Source: Verrucomicrobiota bacterium
GTDB taxonomy: Bacteria; Verrucomicrobiota; Verrucomicrobiia; Limisphaerales; UBA1412
Direction: 5' to 3'
Length of the DNA stretch: 6,237 nt
Assembly: GCA_017557085.1 (NCBI GenBank)
Contig: JAFZAR010000108.1
Coordinates: 1-6,237 of the forward strand
Position 1 is the stretch's first letter, and each line of letters starts with the position of its first letter. Both the position numbers and the translations under genes were made by a program. The notes below the pieces were generated by a model. The model made no database searches and was not told where the DNA came from. It saw nothing but the letters and a program-made list of their open reading frames with translations. Shown here in pieces: positions 5,525-6,237 of the stretch.

Positions 5525-6237
5525 GGTGTCGGTAAGCCAAATAGAAGAAAACCCCGAACGCGCTCCAGCAGAGGAACCCGGCGTAAGCGATCAGGGACAG
5601 CGCCAGGGCTTTGGCCGGAGCGATGGCCAGCATGGGGGCTCCCAGCATGATGACGTAGAGATTCTCACGCACGCCCAGCCCGCTGGGGGTGATGGGCAGG
5701 GAGGAGATGCAGATGATCATCGGCACGATCACGGCCAGCTGGATGGAGGTGATGTTCAGTCCTAAGTCTCTGGCGATAATGTAGAACTGCAGAACGCAGA
5801 AACCGTTCAGCAGCATGGAAAGGAGGAAAACTTTGGTAATAACTCGGAATTGACGCGCTGTCTTTTTGCAGGCTTCCAGGGCGCGCTGCAGATGTGTCAG
5901 CCGCGGGTATCGGGTCAGCAGGCTCGACAACAGATGACCGTGACCAGCAAACAGGATCAGAATCAGACAGACGGCGAACATCCCCAGCGTGAACAAGGTC
6001 AGCATAGTGAGCCGTTTATTGACCAGCAGCAGGTGATAGTTCGGTATCATGAAGATCACGGTGAACAGCAGCATGGAAAACAAGCCCAGCAGACGGTCAG
6101 CGAAAACGGTCGTTACGGCTTCGGTCTTGCTTTTTTCGGTTTCATGGGTGCCGTAATAGGCTTTCAGCAGGTCGCCTCCGGTGCTGCCCAGCAGAAAGCT
6201 GTTGAAGAACTGTCCGATCATGGTGATCTGGAACGTG
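5511..6237 (-). CDS. Flippase-like membrane protein, LPG-synthase TM domain / UPF0104 family (N-terminus missing)
   Basis: The frame is open to the right edge of the window. An ATG at 6221 is internal, because the preceding codons (TFQIT) continue the family's pattern, so the true start lies beyond. The visible part has the family signature IGQFFNSFLLGSTGGDLLKAYY at its beginning (written here in two pieces: IGQFFNSFLL and GSTGGDLLKAYY) and LPITPSGLGVREN near 175-187 of the fragment. About six hydrophobic segments follow at roughly 43-60, 71-92, 128-150, 159-178, 187-201 and 205-230, counted from the internal ATG. This fits the transmembrane part of the lysylphosphatidylglycerol synthase superfamily without the soluble synthetase domain. 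Such proteins sit in the inner membrane and are thought to move lipid-linked molecules; the substrate is unknown. The stop TGA lies inside the following phosphoesterase gene (14-base overlap). Confidence 0.82.
   Translation of the reverse strand, partial: TFQITMIGQFFNSFLLGSTGGDLLKAYYGTHETEKSKTEAVTTVFADRLLGLFSMLLFTVIFMIPNYHLLLVNKRLTMLTLFTLGMFAVCLILILFAGHGHLLSSLLTRYPRLTHLQRALEACKKTARQFRVITKVFLLSMLLNGFCVLQFYIIARDLGLNITSIQLAVIVPMIICISSLPITPSGLGVRENLYVIMLGAPMLAIAPAKALALSLIAYAGFLCWSAFGVFFYLAYRHHAKA

Overview
The window carries six protein-coding genes and one gene broken by a stop codon. There are no RNA genes, no CRISPR array and no complete mobile element. Base composition is near balanced. The gene set suggests a Gram-negative anaerobe of the PVC superphylum, most likely Lentisphaerota/Victivallales or a near relative. 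That placement is an inference from gene content, not from a marker gene. The main pointers are a secreted GH127-type arabinofuranosidase, a DUF4143-type ATPase, an orphan STAS protein and an amidase-like envelope protein with a long basic Thr/Lys/Gln linker.

Left part (1-1156), all on the minus strand: an HscB-like J-domain co-chaperone (450-1040) is followed after 20 bases by a secreted protein cut by the window edge (1-429). The visible part of that protein looks like the front of a cell-wall amidase or stalk-domain protein. The pair probably forms an operon.

Middle (1157-2569): an AAA_14/DUF4143 ATPase gene is interrupted by one in-frame amber codon at 2210-2212, exactly where the family usually has Gln after its Walker B motif. 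Upstream of its predicted promoter are three tandem 23-base units sharing the 14-base core TGAGCATTTTTGTG. They sit between this gene and the end of the next one, and they are the least explained structure in the window.

Right-centre (2565-4718): a complete secreted glycoside hydrolase of the DUF1680/GH127 group, with all catalytic and zinc-binding residues visible and a good promoter in front. It is divergent from the STAS-domain gene (4719-5021).

Right end (5027-6237), minus strand: a flippase-like membrane protein (LPG-synthase transmembrane/UPF0104 family, N-terminus beyond the window) overlaps a YfcE-type metallophosphoesterase by 14 bases. The phosphoesterase gene converges on the STAS gene with only 5 bases between the two stop codons.

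The genes do not form one pathway. I see three small transcription units (flippase-phosphoesterase, the hydrolase alone, co-chaperone-amidase), one single plus-strand gene and one decaying accessory ATPase gene. I found no convincing new multi-gene system. The two items most worth following up are the repeat array and the amber-interrupted ATPase next to it.
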